Shown one piece after another: positions 33,171 to 41,738 of a stretch of 45,643 nt of DNA (within the stretch, counting starts at the first letter, position 1; each line of letters begins with the position of its first letter). This stretch comes from Burkholderiaceae bacterium (GTDB lineage Bacteria > Pseudomonadota > Gammaproteobacteria > Burkholderiales > Burkholderiaceae_E). A program made the translations under genes and the position numbers. Under the pieces are notes generated by a model, which had not been told where the DNA came from, searched no databases, and worked only from the letters and a program-made list of their open reading frames with translations. Location: assembly GCA_019635275.1 (NCBI GenBank), contig JAHBZV010000022.1, positions 1 to 45,643 of the forward strand. The letters are read 5' to 3'.

Positions 33171-35929
33171 ACTTCCCTGCCGCGGCCGCGAGCGCAGGGC
33201 GCGCCGACGCGCCCTCAGCGGGCACGCGACGCATCCCGACCTATTGCTACCAGTGCGTGGCCGGTCCCGACCTGCTCACCGTCAAGGTCGTCGACGGCGT
33301 GGCCACCGAGGTCGAGCCCAATTTCTGCGCCGAGAAGATCCACCCCGGCGGCGGCAAGGTCTGCGTAAAGGCCTACGGGCTGGTCCAGAAGACCTACAAC
33401 CCGAACCGGGTCCTCACGCCGATGAAGCGGACCAACCCGAAGAAGGGCCGCGACCAGGATCCGGGCTTCGTGCCGATCTCGTGGGACGAGGCGTTCGACA
33501 CGATTGCCGAACGCCTGAACCGCATCCGCGAGCAGGGACTGACCGACGAATCGGGCTATCCGCGGCTGGCGGCCAGCTTCGGCGGCGGCGGCACGCCGCA
33601 GTTCTACATGGGCACCTTCCCGGCGTTCCTCGCGGCCTGGGGGCCGGTCGACATGGGCTTCGGCTCGGGCCAGGGCGTCAAGTGCGACCACTCCGAGCAC
33701 CTGTACGGCGAGTTCTGGCATCGCGCGTTCATCGTCGCGGCCGACACGCCCAACTGCAACTACCTGATCTCCTGCGGCTCGAACATCGAGGCCTCGGGCG
33801 GCGTGGTCGGCGTCTGGCGGCATTCGCACGCGCGCGTGCGCGGCATGAAACGGGTACAGGTCGAGCCGCACCTGTCGGTGACCGGCGCCTGCTCGGCGCA
33901 GTGGGTGCCGATCAAGCCGAAGACCGACGCGGCGTTCCTCTACGCGCTCATTCATGTGCTGCTGCACGACGTACCGCGCGAGCGGCTCGACCTGCCGTTT
34001 CTCGCCAAGCGCACCGCGTCGGCCTACCTCGTGGGCCCGAACGGCTACTACCTGCGCGACCGCGCGACCCGCAAGCCGCTGGTCTGGGACGCCAACGCCG
34101 GCCGCGCGCGCGTGCACGACAGCGAGGGGCTCGACGAGGCGCTGCACGCGCAGGTCGAGGTCGACGCGATCGAGATCGGCGCCGACGACGAGGTGCTCGC
34201 CGACGGCGTGCTGGCGGGCCGCACCGCCTTCGACGCGCTGGTCGCGCACATGCAACCCTACTCGCCCGAATGGGCGGCCGGCATCTGCGACGTTCCCGCC
34301 GACACGATGCGCGCAATCGCGCGCGAGTACGTCGAGCAGGCATGCGTCGGCCAGACGATCGAGATCGAGGGGCAGCGGCTGCCGTACCGGCCGGTCGCGG
34401 TCACGCTCGGCAAGACGATCAACAACGGCTGGGGCGGCTACGAGTGCTGCTGGGCGCGAACGATGCTCGCCTCGCTGGTCGGGGCGCTCGAAGTCCCCGG
34501 GGGCACCATCGGCACCACGGTGCGCCTGGTGCGCCCGATGTCGGAGCGGCTCGAAAGCGCGAAGCCGGGCCCGGACGGCTTCATGGCGTATCCGCTCAAT
34601 CCGACCGATCGCGAGAACTGGTCGCCACGCCCGAACATCCGCAACGCCTACCGCACGATGGTGCCGCTGGTCGGCAACGGAGCGTGGAGCCAGGCACTCG
34701 GGCCGACGCACTTCTCGTGGATGTTCCTCGACGAGACGCCGAAGGGGCTGCCGAAGGTCACCTACCCCGACGTCTGGTTCGTCTACCGGACGAACCCTGC
34801 GATCTCGTTCTGGGACACGCTGGCGGTCGCCGACAAGATCTCCCGCTTCCCGTTCGTCGTCGCGCTCGCCTATACCCGCGACGAGACCAACCACTTCGCC
34901 GACATCCTGTTGCCCGACGCCACCGACCTCGAAGGCCTGCAGCTGATCCGCATCGGCGCGACCAAGTACGTCGAGCAGTTCTGGGACCACGAGGGCTTCG
35001 CGCTTCGCCAGCCGGCGGTCGCGATGCGCGGCGACGCACGCGACTTCACCGACATCGCCACCGAGCTCGCGCGGCGCAGCGGCATCCTCGACCGGTACAA
35101 CGCCGCGATCAACAAGGGCGCCTGCGGCGTTCCCCTGAAGGGCGCGCACGGCGACTACTCGCTGCGGCCCGACCGCGCGTACACGCGCGAAGAGATCTGG
35201 GATGCCGCCTGCCGGTCGGCCAGCGCGGAGTTGACCGACGGGGCGCAGGCCAACGGGCTGGACTGGTGGAAGGAGAACGGGCTGGCGACCAGGCCATTCC
35301 CGCGGCTCGCCTGGTACCTCTACCCGACGATGGTCGAACGCGGCCTGCGCTTCGAACTGCCCTACCAGGAACGCCTCAAGCGCGTCGGCGCCGAGCTCGG
35401 GCGGCGCCTTCACGAGCACGACATGCGCTGGTGGGACAAGCAGATGACCGAGTACCAGGCGCTGCCGCCCTGGAAGGATTTTCCCGGCCTCTGGGAAGGC
35501 ATCGTCACCGCCGCCGGTGCGCGCGCCGAAGACTATCCGTTCTGGCTGCTCACGTCGCGCAGCATGCAGTACGCCTGGGGCGGCAACGTCGGCGTCCAGA
35601 TGATCCGCGAGGTGGCCGAGAACGTCGCCGGGCACCGCGGCGTGATCGTCAATCCGCAGGCTGCAGCGAAGCTCGGCATCGAGGACGGCGACGAGATCGA
35701 GATCGCGACGCCGAAGCGCAGCGTGCGCGGGCGCGCGGTGCTGCGCCAGGGCATCCGCCCCGACACGCTGCTGCTGATCGGCCAGTTCGACCACTGGGCC
35801 ACGCCGTTCGCGAAGGACTTCGGCGTGCCCAGCCTGAACACGCTGGCCAGCATGTCGATGGACCTGACCGACGCGACCGGATCGAGCGCCGACATCGTGC
35901 GGGTGCGCATCGCGAGGGCCGCGACATGA
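33167..35929 (+). CDS. padB: phenylacetyl-CoA:acceptor oxidoreductase, molybdopterin subunit PadB
   Basis: Catalytic subunit of 920 residues in the DMSO-reductase family. PadBCD oxidises phenylacetyl-CoA at the alpha carbon to phenylglyoxylate with a quinone-level acceptor. The N-terminal cluster region reads TYCYQCVAGPDLL with Cys27 and Cys30, then Cys54 and Cys66; the usual third Cys of a CxxCxxxC motif is a Pro here. Cys173 in VKCDHSEHLYGE is the probable molybdenum ligand. The C-terminal cofactor-binding domain (ARAEDYPFWLLTSRS; NPQAAAKLGIEDGDEIEIATPKRSVRGRA) is intact. There is no twin-arginine signal, so the enzyme faces the cytoplasm. The start overlaps the thioesterase stop, and the end overlaps padC. 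Confidence 0.88.
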   Translation: MNFPAAAASAGRADAPSAGTRRIPTYCYQCVAGPDLLTVKVVDGVATEVEPNFCAEKIHPGGGKVCVKAYGLVQKTYNPNRVLTPMKRTNPKKGRDQDPGFVPISWDEAFDTIAERLNRIREQGLTDESGYPRLAASFGGGGTPQFYMGTFPAFLAAWGPVDMGFGSGQGVKCDHSEHLYGEFWHRAFIVAADTPNCNYLISCGSNIEASGGVVGVWRHSHARVRGMKRVQVEPHLSVTGACSAQWVPIKPKTDAAFLYALIHVLLHDVPRERLDLPFLAKRTASAYLVGPNGYYLRDRATRKPLVWDANAGRARVHDSEGLDEALHAQVEVDAIEIGADDEVLADGVLAGRTAFDALVAHMQPYSPEWAAGICDVPADTMRAIAREYVEQACVGQTIEIEGQRLPYRPVAVTLGKTINNGWGGYECCWARTMLASLVGALEVPGGTIGTTVRLVRPMSERLESAKPGPDGFMAYPLNPTDRENWSPRPNIRNAYRTMVPLVGNGAWSQALGPTHFSWMFLDETPKGLPKVTYPDVWFVYRTNPAISFWDTLAVADKISRFPFVVALAYTRDETNHFADILLPDATDLEGLQLIRIGATKYVEQFWDHEGFALRQPAVAMRGDARDFTDIATELARRSGILDRYNAAINKGACGVPLKGAHGDYSLRPDRAYTREEIWDAACRSASAELTDGAQANGLDWWKENGLATRPFPRLAWYLYPTMVERGLRFELPYQERLKRVGAELGRRLHEHDMRWWDKQMTEYQALPPWKDFPGLWEGIVTAAGARAEDYPFWLLTSRSMQYAWGGNVGVQMIREVAENVAGHRGVIVNPQAAAKLGIEDGDEIEIATPKRSVRGRAVLRQGIRPDTLLLIGQFDHWATPFAKDFGVPSLNTLASMSMDLTDATGSSADIVRVRIARAAT

Positions 35930-36594
35930 CGCGCTGGGCCATGATCGCCGACCTGCGTCGCTGCGTCGGCTGCCAGACCTGCACCGCGTCGTGCAAGCAC
36001 GCGAACGCGACGCCGCCGGGGGTCCAGTGGCGCCGCGTGCTCGACATGGAGTTCGGCGAGTACCCGAACGTGCAGCGCGCGTTCGTACCGACCGGTTGCC
36101 AGCACTGCGACGACCCGCCGTGCATGGAGGTCTGCCCGACCACCGCGACCCGCAAGCGCGCCGACGGCATCGTCACGATCGACTACGACCTGTGCATCGG
36201 CTGCGCCTATTGCGCGGTCGCCTGCCCGTACCAGGCCCGCTACAAGACCCAGCGGCCGAGCTTCGCCTACGGGACGCCCACCGACAACGAGGCCAAGCGG
36301 CGCGACGACGCCCGCCTCGGCGTGGCCACGAAGTGCACGTTCTGCGTCGAGCGGATCGACGCGGGCCTCGAGAAGGGCCAGACGCCCGGCGTCGACCCCG
36401 AGGCGACGCCGGCCTGCGTGAACGCGTGCATCGCGAAGGCGCTCGCGTTCGGCGACCTCGACGACCCCGCCAGCAACGTGTCGCAGCTGCTCGCCGAGAA
36501 CCAGCACTTCCGCATGCACGAGGAACTCGGCACCGGCCCCGGCTTCTACTACCTGTGGGACAAGGGGCCGACCACGACGGAATCGGCAACATGA
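35926..36594 (+). CDS. padC: phenylacetyl-CoA:acceptor oxidoreductase, iron-sulfur subunit PadC
   Basis: Electron-transfer subunit of 222 residues with sixteen cluster cysteines arranged for four [4Fe-4S] clusters. They are CVGCQTCTASC (from residue 13), CQHCDDPPCMEVC, CIGCAYCAVAC, and CTFC paired with CVNAC. The layout is that of DmsB/NrfC-type four-cluster subunits. It takes electrons from PadB to the membrane subunit PadD. ATGA overlaps at both ends (with padB and padD) indicate stoichiometric translation of the complex. Confidence 0.92.
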   Translation: MTRWAMIADLRRCVGCQTCTASCKHANATPPGVQWRRVLDMEFGEYPNVQRAFVPTGCQHCDDPPCMEVCPTTATRKRADGIVTIDYDLCIGCAYCAVACPYQARYKTQRPSFAYGTPTDNEAKRRDDARLGVATKCTFCVERIDAGLEKGQTPGVDPEATPACVNACIAKALAFGDLDDPASNVSQLLAENQHFRMHEELGTGPGFYYLWDKGPTTTESAT

Positions 36595-37436
36595 GCTACG
36601 GTCCGAACCCCTGGCAGCAGGCGCACTGGGACTGGCGCGCCGCAGGCAATTTCGTCTGCGGCGGCGCCGGCAGCGGGTTGCTGGTGTTCACCGCGCTGTC
36701 GGGCGCGCGCGGCGCCGCCGGCACACTGCTGGTGCTGGCCGCGCTCGCGCTGGTCGGCCTCGGCCTGCTGTGCGTCTGGCTCGAGATCGGCCGGCCGATG
36801 CGCGCGATTCACGTCTTCTTCAATCCGCGCACCTCGTGGATGACCCGGGAAGGCTTCGTGGCCGCCCTGCTCTTCCCGACCGGGCTGGCCGCCGCGGCCG
36901 GCCTCTCCGGCGCCGTCTGGGTCGCCGCGCTGCTCGCACTCGCGTTCGTGTACTGCCAGGGGCGCATCCTGCGGGCGGCCCGGGGCATCCCGGCCTGGCG
37001 CGAGCCGCTCGTGGTGCCGCTGATCGTCACGACCGGCCTGGCGGAAGGCGGCGGTCTGTTCCTGTTCTCGAACCCGCTGCACGGCGTTTCGAGCCAGGCG
37101 CTGATGGCCCTCTTCGGCGCGCTGCTGGCCGCGCGCTGGCTGGCCTGGCTGGCGTATCGCCGCCGCCTCGCGCCGACCGCCGCGCCGCGCGCGCTGTCCG
37201 CGCTCGACCGTGCAGGCGGCACGCTGGAGACGATCGGCACCTGGCTGGCCCTGGCACTGGTCGCCCCCGCCGGCATCGGGCTGGTCGGAGGATCGGGCGC
37301 TGCGGTGCTTGCAGCACTGGCCGGGATCCTGGCCGCCGGTGCGGGCGCCTGGCTCAAGTACACGCTGGTCACGCGGGCCGCGTTCAACCAGGGCTTCGCG
37401 CTGTCGAAGCTGCCGGTGCGCGGCGCGCGTCCATGA
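36591..37436 (+). CDS. padD: phenylacetyl-CoA:acceptor oxidoreductase, membrane anchor PadD
   Basis: Integral membrane subunit of 281 residues with about eight helices, related to NrfD/DmsC-type quinone-interacting anchors. The N-terminal NPWQQAHWDWRAAGNFVCGGAGSG and the loop LEIGRPMRAIHVFFNPRTSWMTREGF are the recognisable family parts. It would pass electrons from PadC to the quinone pool, which explains how a reaction at the potential of phenylacetyl-CoA is coupled to respiration. It overlaps padC by four bases. A possible alternative start of the ligase gene also overlaps its stop. Confidence 0.88.
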   Translation: MSYGPNPWQQAHWDWRAAGNFVCGGAGSGLLVFTALSGARGAAGTLLVLAALALVGLGLLCVWLEIGRPMRAIHVFFNPRTSWMTREGFVAALLFPTGLAAAAGLSGAVWVAALLALAFVYCQGRILRAARGIPAWREPLVVPLIVTTGLAEGGGLFLFSNPLHGVSSQALMALFGALLAARWLAWLAYRRRLAPTAAPRALSALDRAGGTLETIGTWLALALVAPAGIGLVGGSGAAVLAALAGILAAGAGAWLKYTLVTRAAFNQGFALSKLPVRGARP

Positions 37437-37468
37437 CGACGGCGTCCACGCAAATACGAGGAGAACAC

Positions 37469-38821
37469 ATGGGCACGAGCACTTCGACCAAACCGGGCTC
37501 CGCCGCGAAGGCCGCCGACGGGCGCTACCTGCACGCGGCGGTGGAAACCATGCCGCGCGAGCAGCTCCAGGCGCTGCAACTCGCCCGGCTGCGCGACACG
37601 GTCAGGAACGCCTGGGAGAACGTGCCGCTGCACCGCTCGCGCCTGGACGCGGCGGGCGTGAGGCCCGAGGACATCGGCTCGCTCGACGACGTCCAGCGGC
37701 TGCCGTTCACGCTGAAGACCGACCTGCGCGACCACTATCCGTTCGGCATGTTCGCGCGACCGCTCGGCGAACTCGCGCGGCTGCACGCGTCGTCGGGGAC
37801 GACCGGCAAGCCGACGGTCGTCGGCTACACGCAGGGCGACCTCGACCACTGGGCCGACCTGATGGCGCGCTCGCTGTACTCGGGCGGCGCCCGGCGCGGC
37901 GACGTGGTCCACAACGCGTACGGCTACGGACTGTTCACCGGCGGGCTGGGCGCGCACTACGGCGCCGAGCGCCTCGGCGGCGTCGTGGTACCGATGTCGG
38001 GGGGCTCCACCGAGCGGCAGGTCTCGCTGATCATGGACTTCAAGGCGCGCGTGCTGTGCTCGACGCCTTCCTACGCGCTGGCGATCGCCGAGCTGGCCGA
38101 GCAGCAGGGCGTCGACCTGGCGAAGGACTCGGCGCTCGCGGTCGGCATGTTCGGCGCCGAGCCCTGGAGCGACGCGATGCGCCGCGAGATCCAGGCGCGC
38201 CTGGGCATCCGCGCGGTCGACATCTACGGGCTGTCCGAGATCATGGGCCCGGGCGTGGCCTGCGAATGCGAGCACCACGCCGGGCTGCATGGCTGGGAGG
38301 ACCACTTCCTGTTCGAGGTCATCGATCCCGACACCGGGCGCCGGATGCCCGAGGGCGAGGCCGGCGAACTGGTGATCACCACCCTCACCAAGGAAGCGCT
38401 GCCGATGCTGCGCTACCGCACACGCGACATCACCCGGATCACGACCGCGCCGTGCGAGTGCGGGCGCACGCACGTGCGGATCCTGCGCGTCACCGGACGC
38501 AACGACGACATGCTGATCATCCGCGGCGTCAACGTCTATCCGTCGCAGGTCGAAGCGGTGCTGGTCGGCCTGCAGAACATCGCCCCGCACTACCAGCTCG
38601 TCGTCGAGCGCCACGGAAGCCTCGACCACGTGACGGTGGAGACCGAGGCGCAGCCCGGCGTCGATGCCGCCGACTACGAGCGCATCGCGCGGCAGGTGGC
38701 GCACCAGATCAAGTCGCTGCTCGGCATCACCACCGACGTCGTCGTCAAGCGCCCGGGCGAGATCCCACGCTCGCAGGGCAAGGCGGTGCGCGTGCGCGAC
38801 CTGCGACCCAAAGGAGCCTGA
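37469..38821 (+). CDS. paaK: phenylacetate-CoA ligase (PaaK/PadJ-like)
   Basis: AMP-forming ligase of 450 residues that activates an aryl acetate with ATP and CoA. The P-loop is SSGTTGKPTVVGYT (about residues 108-121). Later motifs are YGLSEIMGPGVACEC, RYRTRDITRI, the zinc-like CECGRTH typical of PaaK, and the C-terminal GEIPRSQGKAVRV with Lys438 as the probable catalytic lysine. ATG 37469 has a strong ribosome site (GAGGAG). An in-frame ATG at 37433 overlapping the padD stop would add 12 residues. In anaerobic clusters this gene is padJ. The position between pad and hcr genes suggests use of both phenylacetate and 4-hydroxyphenylacetate. Confidence 0.92.
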   Translation: MGTSTSTKPGSAAKAADGRYLHAAVETMPREQLQALQLARLRDTVRNAWENVPLHRSRLDAAGVRPEDIGSLDDVQRLPFTLKTDLRDHYPFGMFARPLGELARLHASSGTTGKPTVVGYTQGDLDHWADLMARSLYSGGARRGDVVHNAYGYGLFTGGLGAHYGAERLGGVVVPMSGGSTERQVSLIMDFKARVLCSTPSYALAIAELAEQQGVDLAKDSALAVGMFGAEPWSDAMRREIQARLGIRAVDIYGLSEIMGPGVACECEHHAGLHGWEDHFLFEVIDPDTGRRMPEGEAGELVITTLTKEALPMLRYRTRDITRITTAPCECGRTHVRILRVTGRNDDMLIIRGVNVYPSQVEAVLVGLQNIAPHYQLVVERHGSLDHVTVETEAQPGVDAADYERIARQVAHQIKSLLGITTDVVVKRPGEIPRSQGKAVRVRDLRPKGA

Positions 38822-38825
38822 CATC

Positions 38826-39290
38826 ATGGCAAAGCGGCTGTTGACATTGACGGTAAACGGGCGCCCCCGCGAGGACGCGGTCGCCGACCACGCGCTGCTC
38901 ATCGACTACCTGCGCGACACGGTCGGCCTGACCGGCACCAAGCAGGGGTGCGACGGCGGCGAGTGCGGCGCCTGCACGGTGCTGGTCGACGGCGAGACGC
39001 GGCTCGCGTGCATCACGCTGGCCGCGAGCTGCGAGGGCAAGCGCGTCGAGACGATCGAAAGCCTCGCCGCGGGGGGACGCATGAGCCGGCTGCAGCAGGC
39101 CTTCCACGAGAAGCTGGGCACGCAGTGCGGTTTTTGCACGCCGGGGATGATCATGGCCTCGGAAGCGCTGCTGCGCCGCAATCCCAATCCGGGCGACGGC
39201 GAAATCCGCGACGCCCTGTCAGGCAACCTGTGCCGCTGCACCGGTTACGTCAAGATCATCGAATCGGTGAAAGCCGCCGCAGGGGAGTGA
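38826..39290 (+). CDS. hcrC: 4-hydroxybenzoyl-CoA reductase, small [2Fe-2S] subunit HcrC
   Basis: A 154-residue xanthine-oxidase-family small subunit carrying two [2Fe-2S] clusters. The plant-ferredoxin-type site is CDGGECGAC plus a downstream Cys in LACIT. The second is CGFCTPGM with CRCTGY. It starts four bases after the ligase stop and is followed directly by hcrA. By itself the sequence only says aerobic or anaerobic molybdenum hydroxylase; the identity as HcrC comes from the neighbouring HcrB-type flavin subunit. Confidence 0.9.
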   Translation: MAKRLLTLTVNGRPREDAVADHALLIDYLRDTVGLTGTKQGCDGGECGACTVLVDGETRLACITLAASCEGKRVETIESLAAGGRMSRLQQAFHEKLGTQCGFCTPGMIMASEALLRRNPNPGDGEIRDALSGNLCRCTGYVKIIESVKAAAGE

Positions 39291-39294
39291 GAGC

Positions 39295-41736
39295 ATGAAT
39301 CCGACCGCCACCCTGGACGCCGGCGCCTCGTCGGCCGAGCTTCGCGGCGCGGGTCGCGGCGAGCATCCGGTCGGCCAGCGCACCCCGCTGATCGACGGCA
39401 TCGAGAAGGTGACCGGACGCGCGCGCTATACCGCCGACATCCCGTTCGGCGAGACGCTGGTAGGCAAGATCCTGCGCAGCCCGATCGCACACGGCGTGAT
39501 CCGCGGGATCGACACCGCCAGGGCGCGCGCGATGCCCGGCGTACGCGCCGTCGTCACCGGCGAGGACTTCGCGGCGCCCTACGGCGTGATCCCGATCGCG
39601 CAGAACGAATGGCCGCTCGCGCGCGGCAAGGTTCGCTATCGCGGCGAGCCGGTGGTCGCGGTGGCGGCGATCGACGAAGCGACCGCCGAGGCCGCGCTGG
39701 CGGCGATCGTGCTCGACATCGAACCGCTTCCGGCGTACTTCAGCGCGGCCGACGCCCGAGCGGCCGGCGCGACGCTGCTGCACGAGAAGAAGGCCGGCAA
39801 CGTCGAGCGCGAGGTCGACCACACCTTCGGCGACGTCGACGCGGGCTTCGCCGCGGCCGACCTCGTGCGCGAGCACACGTTCCACTACGCCGAGGTCTCG
39901 CACGGTCAGATCGAGCTCAACGCGGCGGTCGCCGCCTACGAGCCCGAGCGCGACCGCCTGACCACCCACTCGGTCACGCAGGTGCCCTACTACCTGCACC
40001 TGACGCTCGCGCAGTGCCTGGGCATGGACAGCTCGCGTATCCGCGTGGTCAAGCCCTTCGTCGGCGGCGGCTTCGGCCACCGCGTCGAGCCGCTGAACTT
40101 CGAGATGGTGACGGCGGCGCTCGCGCGCGCCGCCGGCGGCACGGTGCGCATCGAGCAGTCTCGCGAAGACAGCTTCCTCACGCACCGCGGCCGGCCCGAG
40201 ACCGACATCCGCCTCAGGATCGGCCTGAAGAAGACCGGCGAGATCACCGCCGTCGACTGCGAGATCGTCCAGCGCGGCGGCGCGTACGGCGGATACGGCC
40301 TCGTCACGATCCTGTACGCCGGCGCGCTGCTTCACGCGATCTACCGCATGGGCGCCGCGAAGTACCGCGGCTACCGCATCTACACCAACACGCCGCCATG
40401 CGGCGCGATGCGCGGGCACGGTGCGGTCGACGCGCGCCACGCGTTCGAGACCCTGCTCGACCGGATGGCCGAGGAGCTCGGGCTCGATCCGTTCGCGGTG
40501 CGGCGCGCCAACCTGATCACCCCGCCCTACCGGACACTGAACGACCTGCAGGTCAATTCGTACGGCATCCCGCAGTGCCTCGACTGGGTCGAGCAGGCCT
40601 CGGGCTGGAAGGCGCGGCACGGCAAGCTACCGCGCGGGCGCGGCCTGGGCATGGCCTGCTCGCACTACGTGTCGGGATCGGCCAAGCCGGTGCACTGGAG
40701 CGGCGAGCCGCACGCAGTCATCAACCTGAAGCTCGACTTCGACGGCGGCATCACGATCCTCACGGGCGCCTCCGACATCGGGCAGGGCTCGTCCACGCTG
40801 CTCACGCAGATCGTCGCCGAGGTGCTGGCGCTGCCGCTGGCGCGCGTGCGCGTCGTCGCCACGGACAGCGCCCTCACGCCGAAGGACAACGGCTCGTATT
40901 CGTCGCGCGTGTCGTTCATGGTCGGCAACGCGGCGCTGCGGGCCGCGCAGGCGATGAAGCGCACGCTGATGGAGGCGGCCGCGAAGCGGCTCGAGGTCAG
41001 CGTCGACGACGTCGAATGGGAAGGCGAGCACTGCCGGGTCGCGGGTACCGATCGCGTGCTCGGGTTCGAGCAGGTGGTCGAAGCGGCGCTGGCCGACAGC
41101 GGAACGCTGACGATCAAGGGCGCCTGGTCCACCCCGCCCGAGACGCAGGGCGGCAAGTTCCGCGGTGCGGCGGTCGGCTCTTCGGCCGGCTTCTCGTATG
41201 CGGCGCAGGTCGTCGAGGTCTCGGTCGACGAGGACACCGGCGTGGTCAACGTGGAGCGCGTCTGGGTCGCGCACGATTGCGGCCGCGCGATCAATCCGCT
41301 GGCGGTCGAGGGGCAGGTGCAGGGCGCCGTCTGGATGGGCATGGGCCAGGCGATGTCGGAGGAGAACCAGTACCACGAGGGGCTGCCCATGCGGCCCAAC
41401 ATGCTCGACTACCGGATCCCGACGATCGCCGACTCGCCGCCGATCGAGGTCAAGCTGGTCGAGACGAACGATCCGCTCGGCCCGTTCGGAGCCAAGGAGG
41501 CCAGCGAGGGTGCGCTGCACGGCTTCCCGCCTGCGCTGGCCAACGCGATCTACGACGCGATCGGCATCCGTCTCGACGAACTGCCGATCACGCCCGACCG
41601 GCTGCTCGAAGCGATCCACGCGAAACGCCGCAAGGAGCGGCTGCGCGCGTCCCGGCCCACGTCCGCCAGCGCCGGTGCCGGCGCATCCACGAGCGCCGCG
41701 GCCCGCGGCGCGGCGCCCCAAGCGAACCGGAGCTGA
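39295..41736 (+). CDS. hcrA: 4-hydroxybenzoyl-CoA reductase, molybdenum subunit HcrA
   Basis: Catalytic subunit of 813 residues that binds the molybdenum-pterin cofactor. It removes the para-hydroxyl of 4-hydroxybenzoyl-CoA reductively, giving benzoyl-CoA. Family landmarks are VTGRARYTADIPFGETLVGKILRSP, VGGGFGHRVEPLN, PPCGAMRGHGAVDARHAFE, GASDIGQGSSTLLTQI and the active-site region GPFGAKEASEG (Glu738 the candidate catalytic base). After the last conserved helix (about residue 780) there is an Ser/Ala-rich tail of about 30 residues not expected in the family. A good ribosome site (GGGGAG) precedes the ATG. Confidence 0.9.
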   Translation: MNPTATLDAGASSAELRGAGRGEHPVGQRTPLIDGIEKVTGRARYTADIPFGETLVGKILRSPIAHGVIRGIDTARARAMPGVRAVVTGEDFAAPYGVIPIAQNEWPLARGKVRYRGEPVVAVAAIDEATAEAALAAIVLDIEPLPAYFSAADARAAGATLLHEKKAGNVEREVDHTFGDVDAGFAAADLVREHTFHYAEVSHGQIELNAAVAAYEPERDRLTTHSVTQVPYYLHLTLAQCLGMDSSRIRVVKPFVGGGFGHRVEPLNFEMVTAALARAAGGTVRIEQSREDSFLTHRGRPETDIRLRIGLKKTGEITAVDCEIVQRGGAYGGYGLVTILYAGALLHAIYRMGAAKYRGYRIYTNTPPCGAMRGHGAVDARHAFETLLDRMAEELGLDPFAVRRANLITPPYRTLNDLQVNSYGIPQCLDWVEQASGWKARHGKLPRGRGLGMACSHYVSGSAKPVHWSGEPHAVINLKLDFDGGITILTGASDIGQGSSTLLTQIVAEVLALPLARVRVVATDSALTPKDNGSYSSRVSFMVGNAALRAAQAMKRTLMEAAAKRLEVSVDDVEWEGEHCRVAGTDRVLGFEQVVEAALADSGTLTIKGAWSTPPETQGGKFRGAAVGSSAGFSYAAQVVEVSVDEDTGVVNVERVWVAHDCGRAINPLAVEGQVQGAVWMGMGQAMSEENQYHEGLPMRPNMLDYRIPTIADSPPIEVKLVETNDPLGPFGAKEASEGALHGFPPALANAIYDAIGIRLDELPITPDRLLEAIHAKRRKERLRASRPTSASAGAGASTSAAARGAAPQANRS

Positions 41737-41738
41737 AC

